Shown one piece after another: positions 63,387 to 64,000 of a DNA stretch of 64,000 nucleotides (its first letter is position 1; each line of letters starts with the position of its first letter). The DNA is from Vibrio intestinalis (GTDB lineage: Bacteria > Pseudomonadota > Gammaproteobacteria > Enterobacterales > Vibrionaceae), in contig NZ_JANAVY020000001.1 of NCBI RefSeq assembly GCF_025195085.2, positions 248,001 to 312,000 of the forward strand. Direction: 5' to 3'. The notes beneath the pieces are model-generated. The model saw only the letters and a list, made by a program, of their open reading frames with translations, was not told where the DNA came from and did no database searches. The translations under genes were made by a program, and so were the position numbers.

Positions 63387-64000
63387 ATGTTAAAAGCTGC
63401 GATGTTAATGCTTGCGTTGTTCTCTGCCAGCTCATGGGCCATGACCCCAGCTGAATTTGAACAACTACTGCACCAAGCTGAACTAAACAACCCGCGTGCT
63501 CAATACCAAGTCGCTAAAGCGTACCAACTCGGAGATGGCGTATCTGCCTCTTCAAGCGAAGCCCTGTACTGGCTAGAGCAAGCAGCAAATCATCGCTACA
63601 AGCAAGCGCAAAATGAATTGGTTGCCTACTACCAACAGCCTGAAACTCAAAACATGAGCAAGGCGATGTTCTGGTTAACCAAACTGGCAATTAATGGCGA
63701 TGACCAAGCTCAATTTGAACTGGGGCAGCTATACGAAGATCAAGGCAAACAGCTTTCAGCGACCTCCCAAGCCAAAATTTGGTATCAACTCGCCGCAGAG
63801 CACAACTCTCAAGCTGAAGAAGCATATTCACGCGTGTTAGAAGCGGAATTTAACGCCCAGCGAGCCAAACAAGTGGCTGCGATCAATGAAATGGACGAGC
63901 AGCTCAATCACACTGCCTCTTCGCCAATCTCCAAAACAAACCGCAACTCTGCCCCGCTATTTACTCCATTAAGTTATGCGCTACTCACATTGGTGGCTTT
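63387..64000 (+). CDS. Sel1-repeat (TPR-like) exported protein, 5' part
   Basis: Truncated by the window edge; about 204 codons are visible. GGAG precedes the ATG at 63387. A signal peptide (MLKAAMLMLALFSASSWA) is followed by Sel1-like repeats: ARAQYQVAKAYQLGDGV-type NPRAQYQVAKAYQLGDGV, EALYWLEQAANH, AQFELGQLYEDQG and AKIWYQLAAEHN. The visible part ends in a low-complexity linker before SYALLTLVA, which may start a transmembrane helix. Such proteins act as periplasmic scaffolds; the partner is unknown. Confidence 0.85.
   Translation, partial: MLKAAMLMLALFSASSWAMTPAEFEQLLHQAELNNPRAQYQVAKAYQLGDGVSASSSEALYWLEQAANHRYKQAQNELVAYYQQPETQNMSKAMFWLTKLAINGDDQAQFELGQLYEDQGKQLSATSQAKIWYQLAAEHNSQAEEAYSRVLEAEFNAQRAKQVAAINEMDEQLNHTASSPISKTNRNSAPLFTPLSYALLTLVA

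Noticed and set aside
1-64000. CRISPR arrays, tRNA/rRNA genes, insertion sequences, integron attC sites
   Set aside because: Looked for in intergenic regions on both strands; none recognised.

Overview
The window is a chromosomal segment of a gammaproteobacterium, almost certainly a Vibrio. The best single indicator is a full-length thermolabile/lecithin-dependent phospholipase-hemolysin (18118-19374). It is supported by Vibrio-type housekeeping genes, enterobacterial-like synteny blocks (letA-letB-rsmF and yccA-tusE-acyP-rlmI), and MetJ, PurR and LexA operators of the E. coli type. I see no tRNA, rRNA, CRISPR array, insertion sequence or prophage. The species is not decided; the Ser-His-Gly active site of the phospholipase resembles the V. 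vulnificus enzyme as I recall it.

Layout. 1-7.6 kb: the start of a free methionine sulfoxide reductase gene, an ABC exporter, the LetA/LetB envelope lipid-transport pair (seven MCE domains) and the rRNA methylase RsmF, followed by what I read as a homologue of the sigma-S-dependent small RNA SdsR/RyeB. 7.6-13.2 kb: a CvfB-like S1 protein, an unknown membrane protein, a hotdog thioesterase-like protein, a Trp-type DAHP synthase, YajQ, and a siroheme-synthase N-terminal half carrying a decayed methyltransferase remnant. 13.5-17.9 kb: an aapJQMP general amino-acid ABC importer. 18.1-22.4 kb: the phospholipase and the yccA/tusE/acyP/rlmI group.

22.4-31.2 kb is the accessory-looking part. Two adjacent, related type I secreted surface proteins (727 and 1238 residues) share a repeated unnamed module. 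Only the larger has an N-terminal LapA-style retention region with a Pro-Ala-Ala-Gly putative LapG site. They are divergent from a TolC-family outer-membrane channel and an OmpA-like protein. No inner-membrane ABC/adaptor pair and no LapD/LapG is present in the window.

31.2-43.3 kb: DUF2750, a periplasmic-TPR diguanylate cyclase overlapping queC tail to tail, queE, a chemoreceptor, an exported NUDIX protein fused to a degenerate PAP2-like membrane domain, a GNAT, a lipoprotein, and a large two-sensor HD-GYP protein. With YajQ, three genes touch cyclic-di-GMP signalling. 43.6-48.3 kb: a tightly overlapping four-gene efflux operon (TolC-like, HlyD-like, two ABC-2 permeases) with no ATPase gene.

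48.3-64 kb: DUF3859 and a P-loop kinase-like protein, metA under a MetJ operator, a PilF-like TPR lipoprotein, a CpxAR/OmpR-type two-component pair, a lactate/malate dehydrogenase family enzyme, ugpQ, a sulA-like gene under a textbook LexA box, purC behind a perfect PurR box, an ICMT-like methyltransferase, the YdiJ-type FAD/Fe-S dehydrogenase, DUF3334, DUF2786, an OmpA/glycine-zipper lipoprotein and the start of a Sel1-repeat protein cut by the window end. Most gene ends carry clear stem-loop terminators. All assignments were made by reading translations and remembered family motifs; no database search was run.
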